Shown in pieces: positions 1-8,487 of a stretch of 64,000 nucleotides of DNA. Both the position numbers and the translations under genes were made by a program. The stretch is from Io17-Chloro-G2 sp965226825 (GTDB taxonomy: Bacteria; Chloroflexota; Dehalococcoidia; Lucifugimonadales; UBA3495): positions 2,294,001 to 2,358,000 of the forward strand of contig CBDDED010000003.1 of NCBI GenBank assembly GCA_965226825.1. The letters run 5' to 3'. The notes beneath the pieces were generated by a model. It worked only from the letters and a program-made list of their open reading frames with translations. It did not search any database and was not told the origin of the DNA. Each line of letters starts with the position of its first letter. Within the stretch, counting starts at the first letter, position 1.

Positions 1-161
1 GGCGTTAGGGGGCGCTCATGCCTGGTGTCCGGGTTGACGCTGGACCTATTTGGCTAAGCTAGCCCCTATCGTAGCAGTGTTGGTTCCCAGCCGGCCGCAG
101 GCCGGCCAGGGGCTATCTTAGTCATATACTTAGCTAATACTCTTTTCCTAGGGAGCCGACC

Positions 162-392
162 ATGGTCATTGTAAACGTGCGTGAAGCCAAGACCCGCCTG
201 TCGCAGTTGTTGGCGCAGGTAGAGTCCGGGGAAGACGTGGTCATTGCCCGAAACGGGAAGCCGGTGGCTCGCCTGGTGGGGTGCCAGGGCCGGGGCAAAC
301 GCCAGTTCGGCGCCATGGCGGGACAGATCACCGTGGATGACGGTTTCTTCGACCCTTTGCCAGAGGAAGAGCTGGCGGCCTGGGAAGCATAA
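162..392 (+). CDS. Phd/YefM-family antitoxin
   Basis: A 76-residue protein that reads as a type II antitoxin of the Phd/YefM fold. It opens with VIVNVREAKTRLSQLLAQV, the usual DNA-binding strand-helix start, followed by GEDVVIARNGKPVARLV, the hallmark of the family. The acidic C-terminus (DPLPEEELAAWEA) is the part that normally wraps the PIN toxin. The ATG at 162 follows a weak GGGAG-type ribosome site. The partner lies directly downstream but is broken, so this is an antitoxin without a working toxin. It would normally bind its own promoter. No clear operator is visible in 1-161, where I see nothing else. Confidence 0.85.
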   Translation: MVIVNVREAKTRLSQLLAQVESGEDVVIARNGKPVARLVGCQGRGKRQFGAMAGQITVDDGFFDPLPEEELAAWEA

Positions 393-395
393 TCC

Positions 396-782
396 CTGCG
401 ACTCCTGTAGGACACCCACGCCTTCCTGTGGTGGTTGGCAGGCAACCGTCAACTGCCGCCAACCGCCCGCCGGGCCATAGCCGACGAGGAGAACGAAATC
501 CTGGTCAGCGCCGCCTCGGCTTGGGAGATTGCCACCAAACACCGGCTGGGCAAACTTCCCGGCGCCGGGAGTGTAGCCGTGGACGTTAGCGGGGCCATCG
601 CCGCACAGGACTTCCGGGAGTTGCCGATAACCGTCAACGACGCTGCCCGGGCCGGGACCCTACCGGGCGCGCACCGAGACCCCTTCGATAGAATGCTCAT
701 CGCTCAGGCCCTCTCGGCCAACCTTCTCCTCGTTTCCAACGATCCCGTCTTCGATCACTACGGCGTCCACCGTCTGTGGTGA
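396..782 (+). pseudogene. VapC-like PIN-domain toxin, disrupted by an in-frame TAG
   Basis: Downstream of the antitoxin the frame reads L-R-L-L-stop-D-T-H-A-F-L-W-W-L-A-G-N-R, which is the standard VapC N-terminus with a TAG at 408-410 where a hydrophobic residue is expected. The start position (396) is CTG instead of ATG. The rest of the PIN domain is intact to 782: SAASAWEIATKHRLGKL holds the conserved Glu, DPFDRMLIAQA the third acid and VSNDPVF the last. Translation could only restart at TTG 435, which loses the first catalytic Asp (codon 411-413). As a ribonuclease the product should be inactive. The gene looks recently inactivated because nothing else has drifted. Confidence 0.8.
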
Positions 783-879
783 GTACAGCCGTAATCCGCG
801 ATTGGTCAGCTAAAACACTGCGTTTTTCGTCTATTTTGCGCTACGCCGATTGCAATTCAGATTCTACCCTTGACTTTGC

Positions 880-908
880 TTGACAAACAAAGGGACCGTG
901 GTTATCTT
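880..908 (+). promoter_or_regulatory. Sigma-70-type promoter of first Rdh-like gene
   Basis: TTGACA at 880-885 is followed after exactly 17 bp by TATCTT at 903-908, predicting transcription from about 915 and an 80-nt leader. The surroundings of the -35 box (CTTGACAAACAAA) are nearly the same as those of the second gene's promoter at 2499. Confidence 0.65.
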
Positions 909-995
909 TTAGCAATTGCCATGAGTCGCTTTTCTTAGCTTAGGCAGCTTGGCGATTCGCTGGTCCAACGTTTTCCGAAAGAGAGGAGGACAAAG

Positions 996-2276
996 ATGCT
1001 CAAGATAGGCCATGAGGTAGTACGACCGGGACCCAGCCTCGAGGAGTCCCAGGTTACGATTCAAATACCCGAGGAACTGGAAACCGTGCCCGGCATTCCC
1101 CTCAACCACCGGGAGGTGGACTGGTACGCCAGAGAGTACCCGTTGGAGAGCATGAACATCACCGAGCGGGCATCCCGCGATTGGGCCAACACCCTGCGGG
1201 ACACCCACGCTGAGATGCGGGAGATTCGGAAAGAGCACGAGAAGCTGAACCGGGCGCTGGTGATGTCTTGCCGGCTCACTGCCGGGCTAGAGCCCACTGC
1301 CGAGCCCACCGGTGAGGACGTTACTGAAGCCATCAAGAATAAGGCCAGAGAGTTGGGGTTCATTGAGGTGGGGCTGACCGCTTTCGACCACCGGTATACC
1401 TACTCCAGCAAGAAAGACGCCACCACTTACTACCCCAACATCATCTGCCTGGCTTACGAGCAGGACTTTGAGCCCACCCAGACCATCCCCAGCGTGGACG
1501 CCGAGATCGTCCACTCCAGCACCTACCGCACCGAGGGCGCGGCGGCGCTGGAACTGGGCAACTTCATCCGGGGTTTGGGCTACCACGCCCAGGTCACGGG
1601 TTCCGGCGATTCCCCGGGGCCGTACATTCCAATGTTCGTCGCCGCTGGCTTGGGCCAGTTGGGAGCCTGCGGATACCTGCTGACTCCCCACGTCGGCAGT
1701 CGTTGCCGCCTGGTTTCGGTAACCACCGACGCCAAGGTGACCCACGACGAGCCAGTGGACTACGGCATCCATGCTCTCTGCCAGGTCTGCCAGGTCTGCG
1801 TGAACCGCTGTCCCGGCCGCGCCCTGATGCGCGACAAGATCTGGTGGCGTGGAATTGAAAAGAACAAGTTGTACTTCAAGCGCTGCCGCCCCGTGATGGC
1901 CCGGTACCTGGGCTGCGGTGTCTGCATGAAGGTATGCCCGGTCCAGAAATACGGCCTGAAGAACGTCATGGACCACTACGCCGAAACGGGCCAGGTGCTG
2001 GGCAAAGGCACTCATGACCTGGAAGGCTACAGTCTGGACGGCAAGGGCTACTTCGGCCCCGGCGAGTTGCCGGCCTTCGACCGTGACTTCTTCCAGATGC
2101 CCCACGGCGACGACTTCGAGTGGGCGTTCGACAACTTCCGGGACAAGGCCAAGGCCGCGGGCGGCGTTGTTACGGATGAGCTTCTGACCGAGTTCAAAGC
2201 GGAAATGAACAAGAGCTTGTCCCGTGAGACCACCGACCAGTTGGTCATGATGGATCAGGACGCCGACTACATCTAG
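996..2276 (+). CDS. Cytosolic reductive-dehalogenase-like (RdhA/QueG-type) cobalamin Fe-S protein 1
   Basis: A 426-residue protein. Its C-terminal half carries a ferredoxin-type motif C262-x2-C265-x2-C268-x3-C272-P and a second motif C297-x9-C307-x2-C310-x3-C314-P. That pair, with a long spacer before the second CxxC, is typical of the reductive dehalogenase / epoxyqueuosine reductase superfamily. The preceding region (about 105-255) would be the cobalamin-binding fold. In characterised members the corrinoid and two 4Fe-4S clusters carry out reductive chemistry such as dehalogenation. There is no Tat signal (RRxFxK) and no rdhB-like anchor gene nearby, so it is predicted cytosolic and not classically respiratory. 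The substrate is unknown. ATG 996 follows GAGAGGAGGACAAAG, a strong ribosome site. The next gene is a close paralogue. Confidence 0.75.
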   Translation: MLKIGHEVVRPGPSLEESQVTIQIPEELETVPGIPLNHREVDWYAREYPLESMNITERASRDWANTLRDTHAEMREIRKEHEKLNRALVMSCRLTAGLEPTAEPTGEDVTEAIKNKARELGFIEVGLTAFDHRYTYSSKKDATTYYPNIICLAYEQDFEPTQTIPSVDAEIVHSSTYRTEGAAALELGNFIRGLGYHAQVTGSGDSPGPYIPMFVAAGLGQLGACGYLLTPHVGSRCRLVSVTTDAKVTHDEPVDYGIHALCQVCQVCVNRCPGRALMRDKIWWRGIEKNKLYFKRCRPVMARYLGCGVCMKVCPVQKYGLKNVMDHYAETGQVLGKGTHDLEGYSLDGKGYFGPGELPAFDRDFFQMPHGDDFEWAFDNFRDKAKAAGGVVTDELLTEFKAEMNKSLSRETTDQLVMMDQDADYI

Positions 2277-2333
2277 CCGCCTTCGGAAGGCGCAGGGCTG
2301 CGGCCTGACGGCTCGCACGCTACGGAAGACCAA

Positions 2334-2367
2334 GACCCGCTCCAGCATTTGGAGCGGGTCTTTTTTT
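2334..2367 (+). terminator. Rho-independent terminator after Rdh-like gene 1
   Basis: GACCCGCTCCA (2334-2344), a 5-nt loop, its perfect complement TGGAGCGGGTC (2350-2360) and seven T. The stem is 11 bp without mismatch. Confidence 0.92.
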
Positions 2368-2498
2368 GAAGGAATCATTCAGCCGGCGACCCCACCTCGC
2401 ACCACGGCCAAGCACTGGCCCCGGTACTCCCGGCGAGTATCATTTACTCTCTTGTAGACTATTCGTGATTCGAATACCAAAAGGCGCGGGTCATAGGC

Positions 2499-2527
2499 TT
2501 GACAAATAAATTGCCAACCACTAATGT
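2499..2527 (+). promoter_or_regulatory. Sigma-70-type promoter of second Rdh-like gene
   Basis: TTGACA 2499-2504, 17-bp spacer, TAATGT 2522-2527. Start expected near 2534, giving a leader of about 44 nt. With the terminator at 2334 this makes the second paralogue its own transcription unit. Confidence 0.65.
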
Positions 2528-2577
2528 TGGGGCCAAGACTTGAAGCGGAGTCCCTATTCCCATTGGGAGGAGAAGGT

Positions 2578-3849
2578 ATGCTAAAAATCGGCCATGAGGT
2601 CGTCCGGCCTGGAAAGAACCGTAACGATGCCCCGGTAACCATACCCGTGCCCGAAGAGCTTGAAACAGTCCCCGGCATACCCCTGAATTACCGTGAAGTA
2701 GACTGGTATGCCAGGGAATACCCCCTGGAAACCCAGAACATCACCGAGCGAGCGTCCCGAGATTGGGCCAATGGCCTGCGTGACAACCACGTCGAAATGC
2801 GGGAAATCCGCAAAGAGCACGACAAGCTCAACCGCCCCTTAATTATGGCTGCCCGGTTGACCGGTGAGCAGCAACCGACCGGTGAAGCGACCGGCGAGGA
2901 CGTATCCGAGCAGATCAAGAACAAGGCCCGCGACCTGGGCTTCTTGGAAGTCGGTATTACGGCCTACGACCACCGGTACACCTACGCCAGTAAAAAGGAC
3001 TGGGTGAAGTTCCCCCACGTCATTTGCCTGGCCTACGAGCAGGACTTCGAGCCCACCCAGACCATTCCCAGTGTGGATGCCGAGATCGTGCACTCCAGCA
3101 CCTATCGCACCGAAGGCGCCGCCGGTCTGGAATTGGGACGGTTCATCAACTCCCTGGGATATCGCGCCCAGGTGCATAGCCCCAACGACAACACCGGCCC
3201 CTACATCCCCATGTTCGTGGAAGCGGGCCTCGGCCAGTTGGGCGCTTGTGGCTACCTGTTGACCCCCCATGAAGGGTCCCGTTGCCGCCTGATGATGATC
3301 ACCACCGATGCCGCCGTCACCCATGACGAGCCGGTGGACTATGGAATCCACGCTTTCTGCCAGGTTTGCCAGGTCTGCGTGAACCGCTGCCCCGGCCGCG
3401 CCCTGATGCGTGACAAGATTTGGTGGCGGGGACTCGAAAAGAACAAGCTTTACTTCAAGCGCTGCCGCCCGGTAATGGCCCGCTACCTCGGCTGCGGTGT
3501 CTGCATGAAGGTCTGCCCGGTGCAGAAGTACGGGATGCAGAACGTCATGGAGCATTACGCCGAGACCGGACAGGTCCTCGGCAAGGGCACCCACGACCTG
3601 GAAGGCTTTAGCTTGGAAGGCAAGGGCTACTTCGGCCCCGGCGAGCTTCCGGTATTCGAGCGTGGCTTCTTCGAAATGCCTCACGGCGACACCGAAGAGT
3701 GGGCGTTCGACAGTTTCCGCGAACAGGCGAAGGCTGCCGGCGGAGTAATCTCCGACGAGCTGCTCCAGTCGTTCAAGGAACAGGTTGAGCTAGGCCTGTC
3801 GCAAAGCCGGGACAACCTGGAAATGATGGAAGAGGTCGACTACATCTAG
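2578..3849 (+). CDS. Cytosolic reductive-dehalogenase-like cobalamin Fe-S protein 2
   Basis: A 423-residue paralogue of the previous gene, about three quarters identical by eye and sharing the same start (MLKIGHEVVRPG) and end (DYI). Clusters: C261/C264/C267/C271 and C296/C306/C309/C313. ATG 2578 is preferred over in-frame starts from 2524 because it follows GGGAGGAGAAGG, matches the start of the paralogue and lies downstream of the predicted transcription start. Differences concentrate in residues 95-140 and 185-200, outside the Fe-S domain, which may mean different substrates. No signal peptide or membrane segment is present. Function by family only: corrinoid-dependent reductase. The duplication is old enough for synonymous sites to have diverged widely. 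Confidence 0.75.
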   Translation: MLKIGHEVVRPGKNRNDAPVTIPVPEELETVPGIPLNYREVDWYAREYPLETQNITERASRDWANGLRDNHVEMREIRKEHDKLNRPLIMAARLTGEQQPTGEATGEDVSEQIKNKARDLGFLEVGITAYDHRYTYASKKDWVKFPHVICLAYEQDFEPTQTIPSVDAEIVHSSTYRTEGAAGLELGRFINSLGYRAQVHSPNDNTGPYIPMFVEAGLGQLGACGYLLTPHEGSRCRLMMITTDAAVTHDEPVDYGIHAFCQVCQVCVNRCPGRALMRDKIWWRGLEKNKLYFKRCRPVMARYLGCGVCMKVCPVQKYGMQNVMEHYAETGQVLGKGTHDLEGFSLEGKGYFGPGELPVFERGFFEMPHGDTEEWAFDSFREQAKAAGGVISDELLQSFKEQVELGLSQSRDNLEMMEEVDYI

Positions 3850-3880
3850 CCGCCCCGCTCCGCCTATCCGGACCCTAAAG

Positions 3881-3925
3881 AACCGGCCCCACACCTGAAA
3901 TATGGGTGGGGCCGGTTTCTATTTT
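3881..3925 (+). terminator. Rho-independent terminator after Rdh-like gene 2
   Basis: AACCGGCCCCAC (3881-3892) pairs with GTGGGGCCGGTT (3906-3917), followed by the T-rich TTCTATTTT. It may also serve the oncoming minus-strand gene. The rest of the gap, 3926-4158, holds no gene or repeat that I can support. Confidence 0.85.
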
Positions 3926-4158
3926 GACGCCGGCTCCAGACTCGATGATGAGGACACTCGTCTGCCTCGAGTCTCGTGGACACCACCCAATGGGGTGTGG
4001 AATCGCAAACGGGAGCCAATAGATGCGGGGACCGGTTGGCCGGGACGGCGACGGATGCAGGGGGTTGAAATTAACGCGGTGTGAACCAAGGCCGGGAACC
4101 CATGGCAGCCGGGCTCCAGGTGGTCGGGAATGCCTGTAAAGGCCGCAGTGGGCCGACC

Positions 4159-5427
4159 TTACAGTTGAAAGCTGTCGTACTTGGGGACGCCGGCCGCTGC
4201 AGGCTCGTTCTGCTTCAACGCCTCAGCCAACCTGGCAATATCCTTGGCGTACTCTTCCGACTGCTTCGCGCTTTCCGGCAGATGGAACACCAGGTTCCCG
4301 CTATTCAGAGTCTGAGCCAGGCGGTTACGGCTATTGGCGATTGAGCCGTCCGGCGCCACCAGGAGCATGCACCACTGGTCCAGGGACTGCTGCCGTTCCT
4401 GGGCCTTGATGATGTCGTTGCGGATTGTCTCGCTATTCAGGGCCCGCTCGGTGAAAATCAGGATGAGCTTGTCGTAGGCCCGCACCCACCGCTCCACTTC
4501 CTCTTGGTCTGAGGTGCTGTGTCGCTCCACCAGCGCAGAGCCCCGGGCATTTTCGGGGAACAGCCAGCTTCGCACGCCCAAATCCCGCAAAGCGATCTGC
4601 AAATTGCGGGCGTAGGGCACGTCGTCGGTTGAGCACGAGATAAAGCAATCGCCGGACACCGGAGGCGCCTGCTTGAGCGACTCCTGAAAGGCGCAAACCT
4701 GCTCGGACACTCCGGCTTCCCGCAGGAATTGGTCCAGGATGTTGCCGCCGGACCGGCAAAGCGTGTCTATGCCGATGGTGCTGGGTGCGTCGTGGCGAAC
4801 TTGGTCCAATCCCAGGGCGACGCTCAGGTCGCAATTTTGGAATGCCGTGTAACCGACAATTGAACCGCCAAAATCGGCTCCGTCCAAACCGGGATTGTTG
4901 AAGACGGCTTCGTACAGGTCAGCGCCACCCAACTTTGCGTTGGTCAGGTTGGTCCGGACCAGGTCAGCGCCGTTCAAGTTGGCGTTGGTCAGGTCGGCGC
5001 CGGTGAGGTCGGCCCCCACGAGGTTAGCCCGAGACAGGTTAACACCGGTCAGATTGGCCCCGTTGAGTTTTGCGTCGGACAAAACCGCCCGGTCGAGGTC
5101 TGCGCCCGAAAGGTCGGCGTCGGTGAGGTTTGCACCCCGCAGGTTGGCGCCGTTCAACAGAGAGCGGCTCAGGTCCGCCTCAATCAGGACTGCCCGGTAA
5201 AGGTGGGAGGGATTGAGGTGGCAACCGGATAGGTTCGCCCTTCGCAACATGGCACCCATCAGGTCCGAGTCCCTCATATCGGTGCCGTGAAGGTCAACCT
5301 GGGGCATTCGCACGTGGCTCATGTACGCGCCATTCAGGTCGAGCGATTGGCCCGGGTTCTGCTCGCGCCACTCGGCGACGGCGTTTCGACCCTTCTTCGC
5401 TATTTGGACGTGCTCCATATTGGCCAT
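4159..5427 (-). CDS. Pentapeptide-repeat protein with C-terminal TIR-like domain
   Basis: A 422-residue protein. Residues about 28-210 form a right-handed pentapeptide-repeat solenoid (A-N/D-L-x-x), for example GANLTGVNLSRANLVGADLT. After a linker, about residues 260-345 form a TIR-like domain beginning GDCFISCSTDD and continuing YDKLILIFTERALNS. Pentapeptide-TIR proteins are known in bacteria, and many bacterial TIR domains cleave NAD+ in immunity or signalling. Here the segment that normally reads S-x-W-V-x-x-E is SETIRNDI, so the usual catalytic Glu is Asp and the Trp is Thr, and catalysis is doubtful. ATG 5427 is chosen over upstream TTG 5502. It stands alone, convergent with the Rdh-like genes, with no obvious immunity partner. 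Confidence 0.8.
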   Translation of the reverse strand: MANMEHVQIAKKGRNAVAEWREQNPGQSLDLNGAYMSHVRMPQVDLHGTDMRDSDLMGAMLRRANLSGCHLNPSHLYRAVLIEADLSRSLLNGANLRGANLTDADLSGADLDRAVLSDAKLNGANLTGVNLSRANLVGADLTGADLTNANLNGADLVRTNLTNAKLGGADLYEAVFNNPGLDGADFGGSIVGYTAFQNCDLSVALGLDQVRHDAPSTIGIDTLCRSGGNILDQFLREAGVSEQVCAFQESLKQAPPVSGDCFISCSTDDVPYARNLQIALRDLGVRSWLFPENARGSALVERHSTSDQEEVERWVRAYDKLILIFTERALNSETIRNDIIKAQERQQSLDQWCMLLVAPDGSIANSRNRLAQTLNSGNLVFHLPESAKQSEEYAKDIARLAEALKQNEPAAAGVPKYDSFQL

Positions 5428-5527
5428 GGTGGCTGCTCCATCCCAATGCAGTAGTTTGGAAATCGGAACACTTGGTGCAGGTCCGATTTTAACACGGGGC
5501 AATCGCCAACGACGACGGTCCGCTAAA

Positions 5528-5881
5528 TTACTTGTTGAGAGAAATCACGGTGCGGCGGTGGGTGCCTTCACCTATCTTGCGATCCCCGGTGTAGGCCTCA
5601 ACCTTAAAGCCCAGGTGGTGCCGGTCCACTTCCAGCAGCTCGGAGTACGCGGTGACCGTGGCCCCGATGTCGGCCGGCGCCACATGCCTTATATTGACCT
5701 CAAAGCCCACCGAAACGTGGCCTTCGGGCAAATACTGCTCAATCGCGGCCGAAGACGCCCCTTCCATCAGCCGGATCATAGACGGAGTGCTGAATTTTCT
5801 TACGTGAGGAGCGATGTTGGTCTCGGAAACCACGGTTTCCCGTTGCCCCTTCAACCCCGGTTGAAGGCCAGGACTCGCCAT
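5528..5881 (-). CDS. FlK-like hotdog-fold thioesterase
   Basis: A 117-residue single hotdog domain. Its pattern (PGLKGQRETVVSE near residue 10, APHVRKFSTPSMIRLME at 24-40, EGHVSVGFEVNIRHVAP at 53-69, KIGEGTHRRTVIS at the end) fits the fluoroacetyl-CoA thioesterase-like family, which hydrolyses acyl-CoA thioesters in the cytosol. The substrate here cannot be told from sequence, and most relatives do not act on fluoroacetyl-CoA. ATG 5881 faces argF across a 164-bp divergent region. Confidence 0.8.
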   Translation of the reverse strand: MASPGLQPGLKGQRETVVSETNIAPHVRKFSTPSMIRLMEGASSAAIEQYLPEGHVSVGFEVNIRHVAPADIGATVTAYSELLEVDRHHLGFKVEAYTGDRKIGEGTHRRTVISLNK

Positions 5882-5990
5882 TAAAAAATCTCCCTGATTT
5901 TCGCGATTACGAATTCATCCGGACGCAGAAAGCCCTACGCTTTGCCAGGCATGATAGCAGATGTGGCCGTGCTGACAAACCCCTGCCAGC

Positions 5991-6019
5991 TTGAACGCCG
6001 CCTACACATAGGCTATTAT
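5991..6019 (+). promoter_or_regulatory. Promoter of argF operon
   Basis: TTGAAC 5991-5996, 17-bp spacer, TATTAT 6014-6019, predicting a start near 6026 and a 20-nt leader to the ATG at 6046. No arginine-operator-like palindrome is evident. Confidence 0.6.
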
Positions 6020-6045
6020 CAAACCCGCCGGAGAAGTAGGGGGAA

Positions 6046-6981
6046 ATGGCAGAAATTAGACACCTGATTTCCATCACCGATTTCACCGCCGAAGAATCCA
6101 GCCACATTATCCAGCGGGCTCGGCGGATGAAAGAAGGGGAACTCAGCCGGCCATTGGCCGGGAAAAACGTTGCGCTTCTCTTCGAAAAACCGTCCCTGCG
6201 CACCAAGGTCAGCTTTGAGGTCGGAATAAATCAACTGGGCGGAAACGCCATCTACCTGTCCCCGGAGGAAGTAGGCTTGGGGATCCGGGAAACCGTACCC
6301 GACGTGGCCCGAGTGCTCTCCGGTTTCGTAGACTGCATCATCGCCAGGGTGAACCGTCACCAGGACCTGCTGGAACTGGCCGAATATTCGGCAGCGCCGG
6401 TGATCAACGCCCTCTCTGACCTGGAACACCCCTGCCAAACCATAGCTGATCTGGTCACCATTCAGGAACACCAGGGGGACCTCGCCGGGTTGAAGCTCGG
6501 GTTTATCGGCGACGGAAATAATGTCGCCCGGAGCCTCTGCCTGGGACTGCCTCCCCTGGGAATCAGCTTCGCCATCGCGTCCCCGCCGAATCACAAGGAC
6601 TATCACCTGGACCTGGAATCACTGGACTTGGGACGCCGCCTCGCCACGCAAAACGGCCACGCCAAGGCGGAGGTGTTGGACCTCGACGACCCGGCAGCGG
6701 CGGTATCCGGGGCCGACGTGGTGTACACTGACACTTGGACCAGCATGGGGCAAGAGGCTGAGGCCGTGATCCGTCGCCGGGATTTCCAGGGGTTTACGGT
6801 GGACCCGGACCTGTTATCCCAAGCAAAACCCGGGGCCATCTTCATGCATGACATGCCCGCTCACTACGGTGAAGAGGTTTCCGTGGGCATGCTGGAGCAT
6901 CCACAGTCCGTGGCCTACAATCAGGCCAACAATCGCCTCCACGGGCAGAAAGCCATTCTCGAGTTTCTCTTCGCCAACTGA
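6046..6981 (+). CDS. argF: Ornithine carbamoyltransferase
   Basis: 311 residues, full length. Catalyses carbamoyl phosphate + ornithine to citrulline in arginine synthesis, in the cytosol. FEKPSLRTKVSFEVG carries the phosphate-binding S50-L51-R52-T53, DLEHPCQTIADL the H128-P-C-Q motif, and TWTSMGQE the ornithine-side SMG loop. The C-terminal ornithine motif, HCLP in most family members, reads H268-D-M-P here, so the usual Cys is replaced by Asp. Other carbamoyltransferases are possible, but SMG favours ornithine. First gene of a likely run with der, plsY and gpsA; the gap to der is 57 bp. Confidence 0.9.
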   Translation: MAEIRHLISITDFTAEESSHIIQRARRMKEGELSRPLAGKNVALLFEKPSLRTKVSFEVGINQLGGNAIYLSPEEVGLGIRETVPDVARVLSGFVDCIIARVNRHQDLLELAEYSAAPVINALSDLEHPCQTIADLVTIQEHQGDLAGLKLGFIGDGNNVARSLCLGLPPLGISFAIASPPNHKDYHLDLESLDLGRRLATQNGHAKAEVLDLDDPAAAVSGADVVYTDTWTSMGQEAEAVIRRRDFQGFTVDPDLLSQAKPGAIFMHDMPAHYGEEVSVGMLEHPQSVAYNQANNRLHGQKAILEFLFAN

Positions 6982-7038
6982 CCGTCGGGTGAGCCGTCGC
7001 GAGCCGCTCGAATCACTTAAACAGCCTTCGGTTTCAAC

Positions 7039-8487
7039 ATGCCAAAAACACCACACTCTCAAATAGCCGCGGGTCTGAATCCCGTTGAAACGACTCCAGT
7101 CGAGGTGCGGAACGACCCGACGCGCCTGCCGATCGTTGCCATCGTTGGCCGGCCCAACGTCGGCAAGTCCTCTCTTTTCAACCGGATCATGGGCCGACGC
7201 CAAGCCATCGTCAGCGACGTGGCGGGCACCACCCGGGACCGGCTGATAGCCCAGGCCCAGTGGGAAGACAGGCCATTCATTCTGATCGATACGGGAGGCT
7301 TAGAATTCAACCCGGAGGGGGAAATTCGACAACAGGTGCAAGAGCAGGCGGACATGGCCATGGCCGGCGCCGACCTGATTATCTTCTTGGCCGATGCCAA
7401 TGACGGTGTGACCCCCACCGATGAATTTCTGGCAGAGCGGTTGCGAAAATCCGATAAGCCGGTAATTTTAGCCGTAAACAAAGTTGATAACGACGCCAGA
7501 AGCCTGAGTGGACCCGAGTTTTATTCACTGGGCATGGCCGAGCCAATGCTGATCAGCGCTTACCACAATCACGGGGTGCAAGACCTCATGGAGTTGATGG
7601 TCTCGCATTTCCCCTGGCCGGGCCCCAAGGCAACATCGGATCCGGGCGATGAGGGAGCGGATGGCAGGATACAATCAACGCGGCGCGACCAGATCGACCT
7701 AGCTATTGTGGGACGCACTAACGTTGGCAAGTCCCTATTGGTCAACACAATTCTGGGCCAGGACCGGTCCATTGTCAGCGGCACGGCCGGCACTACCCGG
7801 GACGCGATAGATGCCTCTTTTGTGTACCGCGGCCAGGAATTCGTCATCATCGACACCGCGGGTATCCGCCGTCCCGGCCAGGTGCAGCCCGGCATTGAGA
7901 AATACAGCGTTATCCGGGCGGTCAACGCGGTCAACAGGGCGCACATCGCCTTGCTGATCACCGACGCTACAGAAGAAGCCACCGCCCAGGACGCCCACAT
8001 TGCCGGCTTGGCTTGGGAACTCTGCCGGGGCCTGGTTGCGGTGGTAAACAAGTGGGACCTGGATCCCGACGGCAGCCGCCGGGCCATGGAACGGGCCGCC
8101 GAAATAGTGCGGCAGCGACTGCACTTCATGCCCTACGTGCCCATCTTCTTCACCTCCGCCCTACACGGCCAGGGTATATCCGAACTGATGCGCGGGGTGA
8201 TACAGTTGTCCCAGGAACGCCGCCGCCTGGTGCCCCAAAGGGAGTTGCAGTACGAGTTGGCCTCGGCCCTGGCCGCACACACTCCGCCCAGCGTCAAGGG
8301 GGGCCGCGGCAAACGGGTGCGATTCCACCGCCTGGAACAGGTCGACGTGGACCCGCCGACGTTTCTATTTACGGTTGACAACCCAACCCTGGTACACTTT
8401 TCCTATCAGCGCTACCTGGAAAACCGGTTGCGGGACAAGTTCAGATTCAACCACACCCATTTGAAAATGGTGTTTAAGGCCAAGTGA
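7039..8487 (+). CDS. der: Ribosome assembly GTPase Der (EngA)
   Basis: 482 residues with the diagnostic double G-domain. Domain 1: GRPNVGKS (37-44), DTGG, NKVD. Domain 2: GRTNVGKS (about 224-231), DTAG, NKWD. A C-terminal KH-like domain ends KFRFNHTHLKMVFKAK. Der acts in 50S subunit maturation and is essential in studied bacteria. An acidic insert separates the two G-domains (about 200-215). ATG 7039 leaves a 30-residue N-terminal extension before the first G-domain. The stop overlaps the plsY start. Confidence 0.96.
   Translation: MPKTPHSQIAAGLNPVETTPVEVRNDPTRLPIVAIVGRPNVGKSSLFNRIMGRRQAIVSDVAGTTRDRLIAQAQWEDRPFILIDTGGLEFNPEGEIRQQVQEQADMAMAGADLIIFLADANDGVTPTDEFLAERLRKSDKPVILAVNKVDNDARSLSGPEFYSLGMAEPMLISAYHNHGVQDLMELMVSHFPWPGPKATSDPGDEGADGRIQSTRRDQIDLAIVGRTNVGKSLLVNTILGQDRSIVSGTAGTTRDAIDASFVYRGQEFVIIDTAGIRRPGQVQPGIEKYSVIRAVNAVNRAHIALLITDATEEATAQDAHIAGLAWELCRGLVAVVNKWDLDPDGSRRAMERAAEIVRQRLHFMPYVPIFFTSALHGQGISELMRGVIQLSQERRRLVPQRELQYELASALAAHTPPSVKGGRGKRVRFHRLEQVDVDPPTFLFTVDNPTLVHFSYQRYLENRLRDKFRFNHTHLKMVFKAK

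Noticed and set aside
1287..2378. Long minus-strand frame opposite the first Rdh-like gene (and similar ones at 2839, 19777+, 38684+, 46674+, 49695+)
   Set aside because: Mirror frames of GC-rich genes: His/Gly/Val-rich, no motifs, weak starts. The opposite strand carries clear families.
3902..4344. Small plus-strand frames between Rdh-like gene 2 and the TIR gene
   Set aside because: One starts inside the terminator and the other overlaps the TIR gene antisense; no ribosome site or motif.
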